Part shown: positions 1 through 8,000 of the stretch, in pieces | Layout: every line of letters starts with the position of its first letter | How positions within the stretch are numbered: the first letter of the stretch is position 1 | Assembly (NCBI GenBank): GCA_021771755.1 | Contig: JAETOL010000021.1 | Coordinates: 1-45,942 of the forward strand | Source: Lachnospiraceae bacterium | GTDB lineage: Bacteria; Bacillota; Clostridia; Lachnospirales; Lachnospiraceae | Reading direction: 5' to 3' | DNA length: 45,942 bases | The notes under the pieces: generated by a model | The model's database searches: none | The model's input: only the letters and a program-made list of their open reading frames with translations | What the model was told of the DNA's origin: nothing | Translations under genes and position numbers: made by a program

Positions 1-106
1 AATGAAAAATACTAACCGATGGAACGCCGTGTGCGGTGAAAGTCGCATGCACGGTGTGGAGTGGGGGAAAAGCCCGAGATGATATCAGAGGCTTACCTAT
101 CACTAT
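1..106 (+). mobile_element. Group II intron, 3' end (domains V and VI)
   Basis: Positions about 24-60 form the domain V hairpin of a bacterial group II intron: a GCCGTGTGCGG arm, a GTGAAAGTCGC turn and a GCATGCACGGT return arm, followed by the usual GGGGGAAA linker and a short domain VI hairpin (AAGCC...GGCTT, about 70-94). The intron ends at about 106 with AT, matching the AY 3' end rule. The next bases continue an open conjugation ATPase reading frame once a preceding exon base is supplied, which supports the boundary. The reverse transcriptase/maturase and 5' part lie left of the window. The exact 3' splice site is inferred, within a few bases. Confidence 0.85.
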
Positions 107-375
107 AAAACTCGGACTTTATTTATATGTTGAACCAGGCGGCGGGGGACAGGCAGATACTGGCGAAGCAGCTCAATATTTCCCCGCATCAGTTATCTTA
201 TGTGACGAACAGTGGAGAAGGTGAAGGACTGATTTTTTACGGGAGTACCATAATCCCTTTTAAAGATAAATTCGATAAGTCGTTACGCCTCTATGCTTTG
301 ATGACAACAAAATTGTCGGATTTGGAGGAAAGCCGGGAAAAACGGCCTGCCAGAGATCAGAAAGGCGAAGCATGA
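107..375 (+). CDS. VirB4/TraE-type conjugation ATPase, 3' exon (partial)
   Basis: C-terminal end of the type IV secretion ATPase that energises conjugative transfer of Tn916/Tn1549-type ICEs. The frame reads NSDFIYMLNQA, then GDRQILAKQLNISPHQLSYV and GEGEGLIFYGSTIIPF, typical of the family's C-terminus. Reading upstream, the codon at 106-108 is TAA in intron-containing DNA, but joining an upstream exon base to AA at 107-108 would give GAA for the ENSDF motif expected here, so the gene is split by the group II intron. The Walker motifs are outside the window. The ATG at 127 is internal, not a real start. The stop overlaps the sortase start (ATGA, 372-375), so the two are translationally coupled. 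Protein function depends on intron splicing. Confidence 0.85.
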
Positions 376-1163
376 AACAATGGATTGCAGTAATAATATT
401 GCTCTGCTCCCTGCTCCTGCTAAGCATCAGTGGGTATTTTCTCGCAGATATGCTTATGCAGGAGAGGAAGGATGATGCATTGCAAGAGCAGTTGAAAGAA
501 ATTTATGAAAAGTCTGGCAATGGGGAGACGGAAGGGTTATCAGAGGAAGAAACAAATGATGGAGGTAGGGATACCGGGGGAGATTCTTCTCCGGTTCATC
601 CGGGCCTGCTTGCGCTGCACAGGGAAAATCCAGATTGTATCGGATGGATTAAGATAGAGGGTACAGTGATTGATTATCCGGTTATGTACCGTCCATCGGA
701 AGAAAACTATTATCTCCATCGGGATTTTAATGGGGAGTATTCCGCAAACGGCTGTCTGTTTCTTTCCGAGCTGTGCAATCCAGCTACAAGTGATAACTTG
801 ATTATCTACGGACACCATATGAACAGCGGGAAGATGTTTGCGGCACTGGAACAGTACAAGGACAGCGCATTTTATCTGGAACATCCGTTGATTTCCTATG
901 ACACATTGCATGGCAGTGAAACGTATCAGGTTTTCGCCGTATTCTGTACACCGGTATATACGGGAAATGATTTCCCTTATTATACGTTCACAAAGGCGGA
1001 GGATGCGGCAGAGTACCGGGAATACATCAAAGCAGTCAAAGAACGTGCGCTTTACGATACAAGGATTTCAGCGGTTTTCGGGGACAGGCTGCTGACCTTA
1101 TCCACCTGTGAGTATTCCCAGGTGAATGGAAGGGTTGTGGTAATGGCGAAAAAAATCAGTTAG
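372..1163 (+). CDS. Class B sortase
   Basis: Membrane-anchored cysteine transpeptidase that would attach element-encoded surface proteins to the cell wall or pilus-like structures of the donor. Residues 5-27 are one hydrophobic signal-anchor (IAVIILLCSLLLLSISGYF), followed by a charged, Glu/Gly-rich stalk to about residue 75. The sortase fold follows, with catalytic His148 (IYGHHM), Cys246 (LSTCEYS) and Arg254 (NGRVVVMAKK), all in the expected order. Length (263 aa) is normal for SrtB. ATGA overlap with the upstream VirB4 gene shows the same operon. Sortase B is a regular member of the transfer module of this ICE family. The substrate is not evident; no clear sorting motif was seen in the neighbouring secreted proteins. 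Confidence 0.9.
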   Translation: MKQWIAVIILLCSLLLLSISGYFLADMLMQERKDDALQEQLKEIYEKSGNGETEGLSEEETNDGGRDTGGDSSPVHPGLLALHRENPDCIGWIKIEGTVIDYPVMYRPSEENYYLHRDFNGEYSANGCLFLSELCNPATSDNLIIYGHHMNSGKMFAALEQYKDSAFYLEHPLISYDTLHGSETYQVFAVFCTPVYTGNDFPYYTFTKAEDAAEYREYIKAVKERALYDTRISAVFGDRLLTLSTCEYSQVNGRVVVMAKKIS

Positions 1164-1190
1164 TAAGAAGCAGATTGGTAGATTCTGATA

Positions 1191-1213
1191 CTTTGCGACA
1201 CCGTGTCGCAAAG
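1191..1213. repeat. Perfect 11-bp palindrome (CTTTGCGACAC / GTGTCGCAAAG)
   Basis: Left arm CTTTGCGACAC (1191-1201), a single C, then the exact reverse complement GTGTCGCAAAG (1203-1213). It lies in the short gap between the sortase stop and the preferred ATG of the NlpC/P60 gene. A near copy (3 mismatches over 23 positions) lies at 42099-42121 inside a longer dyad, about 40.9 kb away in the same element. There is no T-run, so it is not a standard terminator. It may be a protein-binding site (partition-like or regulatory) or an mRNA hairpin. Confidence 0.8.
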
Positions 1214-1237
1214 TTGGATGGTGAAAGGAACAGCGGT

Positions 1238-3823
1238 ATGCGGGAACAGGAGTTTAAAGCAAGAGATAAGACAGTCAATAAAATGAGCCGTGACGGCCTG
1301 GTTGAGGAAAATCTGCAGAAGAAAGATTCTGTCCGGATAAGCCAGAGGGAATTGGATAATCTGACACTGCCGGGGCAGGCGTCAGATTCTGTCAATTTCC
1401 AAAGGGAAAAAGCGTATTCTATTGGACGGAGGCAGAAGGACAGCATTTCTTCCAGTGCGGAAAATCCCTCAAAGGCAAGCAGGCAGCAAAGGCAGTCCGC
1501 AAAAAAGCGGCGGCTGTATGAAGCACATACAAAGAATCCTTTGTCTGAGCAGGCAGGCGATCCGTTATCCGGATTGCCCGTGCAGCCGGAAAACCATACA
1601 TATTTCGCACAGGAGCCGGACGGCAACGGAGATACAGAACCGGAAATCCCGGAGACAGAATCAGCCAGGGGATTATCGGGACATTCCTCACGCATGGAGA
1701 GTATCCGGGGGCATCCGTCCAGCGGAAGGAACTATGTGGAAGCTGTGGCAGAGACAAGCCACAGCCGGAAGAAAAAGCAGGTGCAGGCGCAGTTCCGTAA
1801 AGGGGATGGACAGCAGGCAGGCGGCGAAGCAGGCAGTAAGGATTCTCGAAAAAATGATGCCCATTACAGGGAGACGCCGGAAGATGCAGGGAAAAACTTA
1901 GAGACTGTCCGTGAAAATATTAAGAAAAAGCAGAAGCGGGAGCGGCTGCATAATGAGCAGAAAAAGCAGGAATCCAGGATTTCCTTCGATGACGATGAAA
2001 GCGTTATGGTGCATGGTGCAGGTATGGGGATCGGTAGAAAAGCTGCGTCTGCGGCGTCACATTCCATGTCAGTCTATGCACACGGGAAGGTGCATGAAGC
2101 GGAGCAGGATAATTCTGCGGCAGAGGGGGCACACCGGGCAGAGGTCATGGCGGAACATTCTTTGCGGAATGCCATGCGTACCTCCCGCCGGATGGTGCAG
2201 CGGAGGCTCTCCCGTTGGAGGGAATCCCCGGAAGGGGAAGGGGTGAAAAGCCGCCTGCAGTTTGAAGCTTCACAGGAAACGGCAGAATCGGCGGGGAAGC
2301 AGTTGGCAGAAACGGGGCAGGCAGAGAAAACAATCCGAAAAAAATTCTGGCAGAAACAGCGGATTAAAAAATCCTACCAGGCGGCAAAGAGGGGTGAGAA
2401 AACAACAGCGGAGGCGGCAAAAGCCACGCAATCCGTATTTGACAAAATAAAAAGCAAGGCGGCGTCCGTCTTAAAAAATAATAAAGGGATATTTGGGGCA
2501 GCGGCAGTCATAGGGCTGCTTTTTTTGATGCTTTCTGCGGGCTTGTCAAGCTGCAGCGCAATGATTGAAGGAGCATCGTCCAGTATTATCGGCTCTACTT
2601 ACCCAAGCACGGATGAAGATATTTATGCTACGGAAAATGCGTATGCGGCATTGGAAGCTGGCTTAAACAGACAGATTAACAACATGGAATCCACACATCC
2701 GGGATATGACGAATACTGGTATCAGGTAGACGAAATTTCCCACAATCCCTACCATCTGATTTCCTATTTCAATGCGAAATACGGGCAGTTTACTTATGAA
2801 CAGGTAAAAGACGAGGTGGAAGATATTTTCCGGGAACAATATAGCCTGTATGTGGACGAAGTCAACGATACGGTGACGGAGACAAAAACCGTGCGTGTCG
2901 GGGAATCCCTGGGGCAGGTGGTGACGAGTGGGTATTGTAACTGTTCCATCTGCTGCGGTGTATGGTCAGGAGGGCCGACGGCCAGCGGCGTATATCCAAC
3001 GGCAAACCATACGATAGCGGTGGATGCCGCCAATCCCTTTGTGCCGATGGGTACGAAGGTCGTGATGAACGGCGTGGAGTATGTGGTGGAGGACACAGGG
3101 GCGTTTGCCCGGTATGGGGTGCAGTTTGATGTTTTTTATGACAGCCATTCCGCTGCGTCCGCACATGGGCATCAGACCTGGGAAGCGTTTATTGCGGACG
3201 ATAACGGCAATCAGGAAGTGGAAGTGACCACGACGGAAGTAATCAACCGCCTGGAAGTGACGCTTACGAACCATAATCTGGATGCCGTCCTGCGGAGCCG
3301 TATGGATGAAAATGAGGAAAAGCGGTATGACCTTTACAACGGGACTTACGGCAACCGGAATTACTTATTTGACGTGGGGAGCCTGCCCGGTGGCGGCGGT
3401 GCGGATGGATATGGTTATGAGATTCCATCCGAAGCATTGTCGGATGGAAAGTTTGCAAGGATGATCCATGAGGCGGAAAAATATTTAGGCCGTCCTTATG
3501 TTTGGGGCGGAGCTTCGCCAAGTACCGGGTTTGACTGTTCCGGGTTTGTCAGTTGGGTCATCAATAACTGTGGGAATGGATGGGACGTAGGGAGGCAGAC
3601 GGCGGAAGGATTGCGTGGGTGCTGTGCCCATGTACCATCTTCACAGGCAAAGCCGGGTGATCTGATATTCTTCCAGAACACCTACCCGACATCTGGAGCA
3701 AGCCATGTGGGGATTTATGTGGGCAACAATATGATGATCCACTGCGGTGACCCAATCCAATATACAAACATAAGTTCTGCATACTGGCAGCAACATCTAC
3801 TCGGATTTGGAAGGCTGCCTTAG
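1238..3823 (+). CDS. Membrane-anchored cell-wall hydrolase, 3D domain plus NlpC/P60 (861 aa)
   Basis: Predicted peptidoglycan hydrolase that locally opens the wall for the conjugation machinery. The first ~410 residues are hydrophilic, Lys/Gln/Glu-rich and probably cytoplasmic. One membrane segment lies at about 417-440 (IFGAAAVIGLLFLMLSAGL). A 3D domain follows (about 560-645: GYCNCSICC, AVDAANPFVPMGTKV, VEDTGAF, FDVFYDSH), then a C-terminal NlpC/P60 domain with Cys767 (FDCSGF), His823 (SHVGIY) and His835 (IHCGD). The frame is open to a TTG at 1175, but ATG 1238 has AGGAA 7 bases upstream and family members start with a similar MREQEF...KMSRDGLVEEN sequence, so 1238 is preferred. The gene sits just after sortase B as in related ICEs (CD1107-like family). 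Confidence 0.9.
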   Translation: MREQEFKARDKTVNKMSRDGLVEENLQKKDSVRISQRELDNLTLPGQASDSVNFQREKAYSIGRRQKDSISSSAENPSKASRQQRQSAKKRRLYEAHTKNPLSEQAGDPLSGLPVQPENHTYFAQEPDGNGDTEPEIPETESARGLSGHSSRMESIRGHPSSGRNYVEAVAETSHSRKKKQVQAQFRKGDGQQAGGEAGSKDSRKNDAHYRETPEDAGKNLETVRENIKKKQKRERLHNEQKKQESRISFDDDESVMVHGAGMGIGRKAASAASHSMSVYAHGKVHEAEQDNSAAEGAHRAEVMAEHSLRNAMRTSRRMVQRRLSRWRESPEGEGVKSRLQFEASQETAESAGKQLAETGQAEKTIRKKFWQKQRIKKSYQAAKRGEKTTAEAAKATQSVFDKIKSKAASVLKNNKGIFGAAAVIGLLFLMLSAGLSSCSAMIEGASSSIIGSTYPSTDEDIYATENAYAALEAGLNRQINNMESTHPGYDEYWYQVDEISHNPYHLISYFNAKYGQFTYEQVKDEVEDIFREQYSLYVDEVNDTVTETKTVRVGESLGQVVTSGYCNCSICCGVWSGGPTASGVYPTANHTIAVDAANPFVPMGTKVVMNGVEYVVEDTGAFARYGVQFDVFYDSHSAASAHGHQTWEAFIADDNGNQEVEVTTTEVINRLEVTLTNHNLDAVLRSRMDENEEKRYDLYNGTYGNRNYLFDVGSLPGGGGADGYGYEIPSEALSDGKFARMIHEAEKYLGRPYVWGGASPSTGFDCSGFVSWVINNCGNGWDVGRQTAEGLRGCCAHVPSSQAKPGDLIFFQNTYPTSGASHVGIYVGNNMMIHCGDPIQYTNISSAYWQQHLLGFGRLP

Positions 3824-4081
3824 AGAGTTGGTGTCTGATAATAATTAAGTTTAACAATATGAGAATAAAGTATGACAACCACAAAGCAAAAATCATAAAA
3901 AAACCTGACAATATCAGGATAAATACCATAGGTGGCAATGTCATAAATCAGAACGTGGAATCATCACACTGACCAGCTTGGAGTGCAGAGCATTTCAGGC
4001 TTTTCTATTGTCAAACTATTTTATCACAAAGGCGCTTGTAAATGTAAGCCTATATTATGAAAGGACAGTTGGGAGGATGAT

Positions 4082-4597
4082 ATGGCGCAAATACAATACC
4101 AGTTTAATAAAAACGATGAATATTTCACGCCGGCATATGCGGTTTATCCAATCGTGAAACGGCTGAAATCCGGTTCCAGGGTGTGGTGCCCGTTTGACAC
4201 AAAGGACAGTGAGTTTGTCAGAGTGCTTGTCCGGCATAGGTTCCAGGTGGTTTATGGGCATATTCGGACAGGGCAGGATTTCTTCCAGTCCGATGTTCCG
4301 GAATGTGATTATATCGTCAGCAACCCGCCTTACAGCTTAAAAAATGAAGTGTTGAAGCGGCTGTATGAAATCGGCAGGCCGTTCGCCATGCTGATTAATT
4401 TTCAGGGGATATTTGACAGCCGGGAACGCTTTCAAATGTTCAAAGAACATAAGGTGGAAATGCTCTGGCTCAGCCCAAGGGTGAACTATATGACGGAGGG
4501 CAAGGATTCCCTCCAGGGTGTGCCGTTCCAGAGTGGTTATCTCTGCAGCGGTGTTTGTGAAAGACAATTGGAATTTGAATACCTGGTAAAACAGTGA
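4082..4597 (+). CDS. NPPY-motif DNA adenine methyltransferase-like protein
   Basis: Small (171 aa) protein with the amino-methyltransferase motif IV NPPYS (in CDYIVSNPPYSLKNEVLKR), which in N6-adenine methylases contacts the target base. The usual SAM-binding FxGxG motif is absent; WCPFDTKDSEFVRVL occupies the corresponding place. Proteins of this kind in Tn1549-like ICEs and phages are often labelled DNA methyltransferase or, misleadingly, sugar-phosphate nucleotidyltransferase. The ATG at 4082 has GGGAGG about 6 bases upstream. A 258-bp gap separates it from the hydrolase gene, which holds only small weak hairpins. Activity is uncertain because the SAM site looks altered or reduced; it could protect incoming single strands or be a non-catalytic DNA-binding remnant. 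Confidence 0.7.
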   Translation: MAQIQYQFNKNDEYFTPAYAVYPIVKRLKSGSRVWCPFDTKDSEFVRVLVRHRFQVVYGHIRTGQDFFQSDVPECDYIVSNPPYSLKNEVLKRLYEIGRPFAMLINFQGIFDSRERFQMFKEHKVEMLWLSPRVNYMTEGKDSLQGVPFQSGYLCSGVCERQLEFEYLVKQ

Positions 4598-4628
4598 ATT
4601 AGGCAATAGAAGAAATGAGGTGGTGGAT

Positions 4629-5027
4629 ATGAATAAAAAGCTGCACCGTGTCCTGGATGAAATCCAGAAAACGGAGGAAAAGATTGCCGCATGGCAGGAG
4701 CATTTAGGGGAGCTGAACATCCAAAAGGAAATGTTAGAGGATGCGGAGATTATAAAAAGCGTCCGTTCCATGCGGCTTAACAGCCGGGAGTTATTGTCTG
4801 TCCTGGAGGGCATACAGAATGGGACGGTCGTACTTTCAGAGGAGCCAGAAATGGCGGAGGATTCCGGCAGTGCTGAAATCATAAAGCCGGAAAACCGGGC
4901 AGAACTGACGGAAAGCATGGAGAAAACAACAGAAAATCAGGCAGAAACAGCGGAAAACACAGCAGGGGGATTCTCTGCAGGACAGGGATTGTCGGAGGGT
5001 ATGGCAATGGAAAGGGAGGATTTTTAG
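4629..5027 (+). CDS. DUF4315 family protein
   Basis: Small acidic protein of the ICE transfer region. The first ~45 residues are a predicted coiled coil (MNKKLHRVLDEIQKTEEKIAAWQEHLGELN pattern) followed by KEMLEDAEIIKSVRSMRLNSRELLSVLEGI, typical of DUF4315; the last ~60 residues are Glu/Ala/Gly-rich and look disordered. The ATG at 4629 follows GAGGTGGTGG; an in-frame GTG at 4620 lies inside that ribosome site and is unlikely. The stop is one base before the next ATG (5029), so it is coupled with the DUF4366 gene. Function is unknown; the pair DUF4315-DUF4366 next to TopB is a stable arrangement in this ICE family. Confidence 0.85.
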   Translation: MNKKLHRVLDEIQKTEEKIAAWQEHLGELNIQKEMLEDAEIIKSVRSMRLNSRELLSVLEGIQNGTVVLSEEPEMAEDSGSAEIIKPENRAELTESMEKTTENQAETAENTAGGFSAGQGLSEGMAMEREDF

Positions 5028-5028
5028 A

Positions 5029-5775
5029 ATGAAAGCGAAAATTAAAAAATATCTGATGGTAATTACGATGGTCGTGGGGATGATGTTCTCTGCGGCCATG
5101 CCTGCATTTGCCTATACAGGCAGTGCAGGGCAGACGGAAGCCGACACCACAAATGTTGGGACAGCGACAGGAAATAGCAGCGTGGAAAACGGAGATCCGG
5201 AGGATGCGCCGATTGCAGAGGAACCGTCAGACACAGAAGAACCAGAAGAGGAAGAATCACAGGGCAGGGTGCAGGGGACGCCGTTTTCTGTGCCTGGGAA
5301 CGGGCAGTTGGTGGACGGTATGGCAGACGATGAAAGCAAGCAGTTTTTAACTGTGCAGACTAAGAACGGCAATACCTTTTTCATGGTGTTAGACCGCTCC
5401 AACAATACGGAGAATGTCTATATGCTGTCCATGATTGATGAAAATGACCTGGCAGAATTTATTGGGGACACAAAGGAAGATCCAAAGCAGGAGCAGCCTT
5501 CCGTAATCATTCCGGAAACAGAAAAGCCGTCTGTACCGGAAGAACCAGAAACGGAGACAGAGCCGGAAGAAAAGGAAGGCGGCACGAATACGGGCGCCCT
5601 GCTTGCGGTGATTGTGCTTCTGGCTGGCGGCATCGGCGGATATTATTATTTTAAAGTGGTGAAACCAAGGCAGGAAGAGGATGGAGAAGACAATGAGGAT
5701 TTGGAATTTTACGGCGGTGCATATGTCAATGAGGAGCAGGACGATTCTGAGGAAGAAGAGGAGGAGGATGAATAA
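5029..5775 (+). CDS. DUF4366 membrane protein (secreted, C-terminal anchor)
   Basis: Starts with a clear signal peptide (MKAKIKKYLMVITMVVGMMF, then SAAMPAFA with a likely cut after AFA, about residue 28). An acidic linker is followed by the conserved DUF4366 core (about 85-145: FSVPGNGQLVDG, FLTVQTKNGNTFFMVLDRS, VYMLSMIDENDLAEF), a Pro/Glu-rich spacer, one membrane helix (about 188-208, GALLAVIVLLAGGIGGYYYF) and a very acidic cytoplasmic tail. It probably displays its core outside the donor cell as part of, or next to, the transfer channel. Its TAA overlaps the TopB start (TAATG at 5773-5777), so the genes are translationally coupled. The exact role is unknown. Confidence 0.85.
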   Translation: MKAKIKKYLMVITMVVGMMFSAAMPAFAYTGSAGQTEADTTNVGTATGNSSVENGDPEDAPIAEEPSDTEEPEEEESQGRVQGTPFSVPGNGQLVDGMADDESKQFLTVQTKNGNTFFMVLDRSNNTENVYMLSMIDENDLAEFIGDTKEDPKQEQPSVIIPETEKPSVPEEPETETEPEEKEGGTNTGALLAVIVLLAGGIGGYYYFKVVKPRQEEDGEDNEDLEFYGGAYVNEEQDDSEEEEEEDE

Positions 5776-7901
5776 TGTTTTTGGTCATTGCCGAAAAACC
5801 GAGCGTATCACAGAGCCTGGCCAGGATTCTTTCCGTTACGGAACGGGAGGACGGCTATCTGTCAGGGGAAGACTGTATTGTAAGCTGGTGCCTGGGGCAT
5901 CTGGCCGAGTATGCTTCCCCTGATTATTATGATTCCAGATATGGGAAATGGGAGTTTGCAGACCTGCCCATTGTGCCAGGGCAGTGGGAATTGGCCGTTG
6001 CAAAAGATAAGAAAAAGCAGTTTGCAGTCTTAAAAAAGCTGCTGAACCGGAGTGATCTGGATTATGTGGTGAATGCCTGTGACGCAGGCCGGGAAGGGGA
6101 ACTGATCTTCAAGCGTGTCTATGACCTGTCGGGTAGCAAAATCCCGGTCAGGCGGCTGTGGATCAGTTCTATGGAGGACAGCGCAATCCGGGAAGGGTTT
6201 GCCAATCTGAAAGATGGGGAGGAATACAAGAACCTTTGCGAAGCCTCCATATGCAGGGCAAAAGCGGACTGGCTGATCGGAATGAACGCAACCAGGGCAT
6301 TTACCACAAAATATTATAAGCGATTGACGGTGGGGCGTGTCCAGACACCCACGCTGGCAATGCTGGTGGAGCGGCAGGATGCCATTGACGGGTTTGTGAA
6401 GGAAGCCTATTACAAGGTGGCGGTTGAGGGGGATGGGATTCGTGTCATATCAGAATCTATTAAGGATGAAGCGGAAAGCATTGCCCTGGCTGAAAAATGC
6501 AATGGGAAATCCGCAGTTATCCGCAAAGTGGAGAAAATCCAGAAGAAGAACCAGCCGCCGAAACTCTATGACCTTACCACGCTGCAGAGGGAGGCAAACC
6601 GTTTCTTTGGATATACGGCGCAGGAAACATTAAGGGAGCTGCAGGAACTGTATGAAGTAAAGTTAGTCACCTATCCCCGGACGGACAGCCAGTACATTAC
6701 AGCAGATATGGAGCAGACAGCTTTAGAATTGTTAGAGCTGTTACCTGAGTTACTGCCTTTCTTACAGGGAGAATCTATCGGGGAGAATATAGGGCGCATT
6801 ATCAATAATGATAAAGTTTCCGACCACCATGCACTGTTACCGACAAAAGAGGCGCTAGGGCAGGATTTTGAAGAATTATCAGAACGGCAGCGGAATATCT
6901 TCCGTCTGATCGGGCAGCGTCTGGCACAGGCAGTATCCGAAGAATGCATTTATGAGGAAACAACAGTCACAGCATTGTGTGAGGGGCATGAATTCTCCGC
7001 AAAAGGGAAGGCAACAGTCCAGCCAGGGTTTAAAGGCATTGAAGAAGCCTTCCGTAATGCTGTGCAAAAAGGAAAGCCAGCGGATAAAGGCAAAACAGAT
7101 GACGCATTCTCCATTCCGGGAAGCTTGCGGGAAGGGATGGAGATTGCAGAAGTCCGTGCAGAGAAGTGCAGGCATTTCACATCAGCTCCGAAGCCGTACA
7201 GCGAGGACACACTGCTATTAGCGATGGAACGGGCCGGGAATCAGGATTTTGATGAAGATACAGAGAAAAAGGGACTTGGCACGCCTGCAACCAGGGCATC
7301 CATTCTGGAAAAGCTGGTTTCCTCCGGCTATGCAAAACGGAACGGGAAGCAGATCCTCCCGACTGCAGACGGGAAGGAACTGATTGCGGTGCTGCCGGAT
7401 TATCTAAAGTCTGCATCTATGACTGCGGAATGGGAAAATAAACTGCTCCTGATGGAGAAAGGGCAGATGGACAGCCGGGAGTTTTTGCGGGAGATTACAG
7501 ATTTGATTGATACGATGATTGCAGGCTGCAGCGCCATATCCGGGGAAGAACAGGGCCGTTTCCATCAGAGGGAAAGTGTTGGAACCTGTCCGGTATGCGG
7601 GAATCCTGTGTATGAGGGAAAGAAGAACTTTTACTGCAGTAACCGGCAATGTGCTTTCTCCTTGTGGAAGGAGAACCGCTATCTATCCGGTATGAAAAAA
7701 CTGGTGGATAAGAAGATGGCGGCAGAGCTGCTGGAGAAGGGGCGTACCCATGTGAAGGATCTCTATTCACAGAAAACAGGGAGAACCTTTGCGGCAGACC
7801 TGTTGATGACGGCAGAGGATGGACGTGCGAATTTCAGCCTGGAATTTCCGAAGAAAAAGGGAAGCGGGAAATCCGGCAAAGGCAGTGAAAAACAGAAATA
7901 A
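5775..7901 (+). CDS. topB: DNA topoisomerase III (type IA), TopB
   Basis: Type IA topoisomerase of 708 aa that would resolve linked or single-stranded intermediates during conjugative replication. The TOPRIM domain opens the protein (MFLVIAEKPSVSQSLARIL) and includes DAGREGELIF. The active-site tyrosine is Tyr300 in VTYPRTDSQYI. Further family motifs include DHHALLPT and GLGTPATRASILEKL. The C-terminus has a four-cysteine zinc ribbon (about 605-626, CPVCGNPV...FYCSNRQC) and ends in a basic tail. Length matches ICE-borne TopB proteins. Start ATG overlaps the upstream stop. Similar copies are found in Tn1549-type ICEs, distinct from the chromosomal topA. Confidence 0.95.
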   Translation: MFLVIAEKPSVSQSLARILSVTEREDGYLSGEDCIVSWCLGHLAEYASPDYYDSRYGKWEFADLPIVPGQWELAVAKDKKKQFAVLKKLLNRSDLDYVVNACDAGREGELIFKRVYDLSGSKIPVRRLWISSMEDSAIREGFANLKDGEEYKNLCEASICRAKADWLIGMNATRAFTTKYYKRLTVGRVQTPTLAMLVERQDAIDGFVKEAYYKVAVEGDGIRVISESIKDEAESIALAEKCNGKSAVIRKVEKIQKKNQPPKLYDLTTLQREANRFFGYTAQETLRELQELYEVKLVTYPRTDSQYITADMEQTALELLELLPELLPFLQGESIGENIGRIINNDKVSDHHALLPTKEALGQDFEELSERQRNIFRLIGQRLAQAVSEECIYEETTVTALCEGHEFSAKGKATVQPGFKGIEEAFRNAVQKGKPADKGKTDDAFSIPGSLREGMEIAEVRAEKCRHFTSAPKPYSEDTLLLAMERAGNQDFDEDTEKKGLGTPATRASILEKLVSSGYAKRNGKQILPTADGKELIAVLPDYLKSASMTAEWENKLLLMEKGQMDSREFLREITDLIDTMIAGCSAISGEEQGRFHQRESVGTCPVCGNPVYEGKKNFYCSNRQCAFSLWKENRYLSGMKKLVDKKMAAELLEKGRTHVKDLYSQKTGRTFAADLLMTAEDGRANFSLEFPKKKGSGKSGKGSEKQK

Positions 7902-8000
7902 AAAGCAGAATAAGGGTACATGCCGCTTTTGTGTCTGGAAAAGTATTGTTGGATAAAAAACTTTCAGGCACAGGGGCGGTATTTTATATGGAGGTTTTAT

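Noticed and set aside
3894..3916. Terminator CCTGA...TCAGG after the NlpC/P60 gene
   Set aside because: On the plus strand no T-run follows; the T-run is on the minus strand, where no gene needs a terminator. Stem of only 5 bp.
7920..8000. Start of the giant protein at 7920
   Set aside because: No ribosome site there; GGAGG at 7990-7994 points to ATG 8001, which also begins the conserved ArdC-like sequence.
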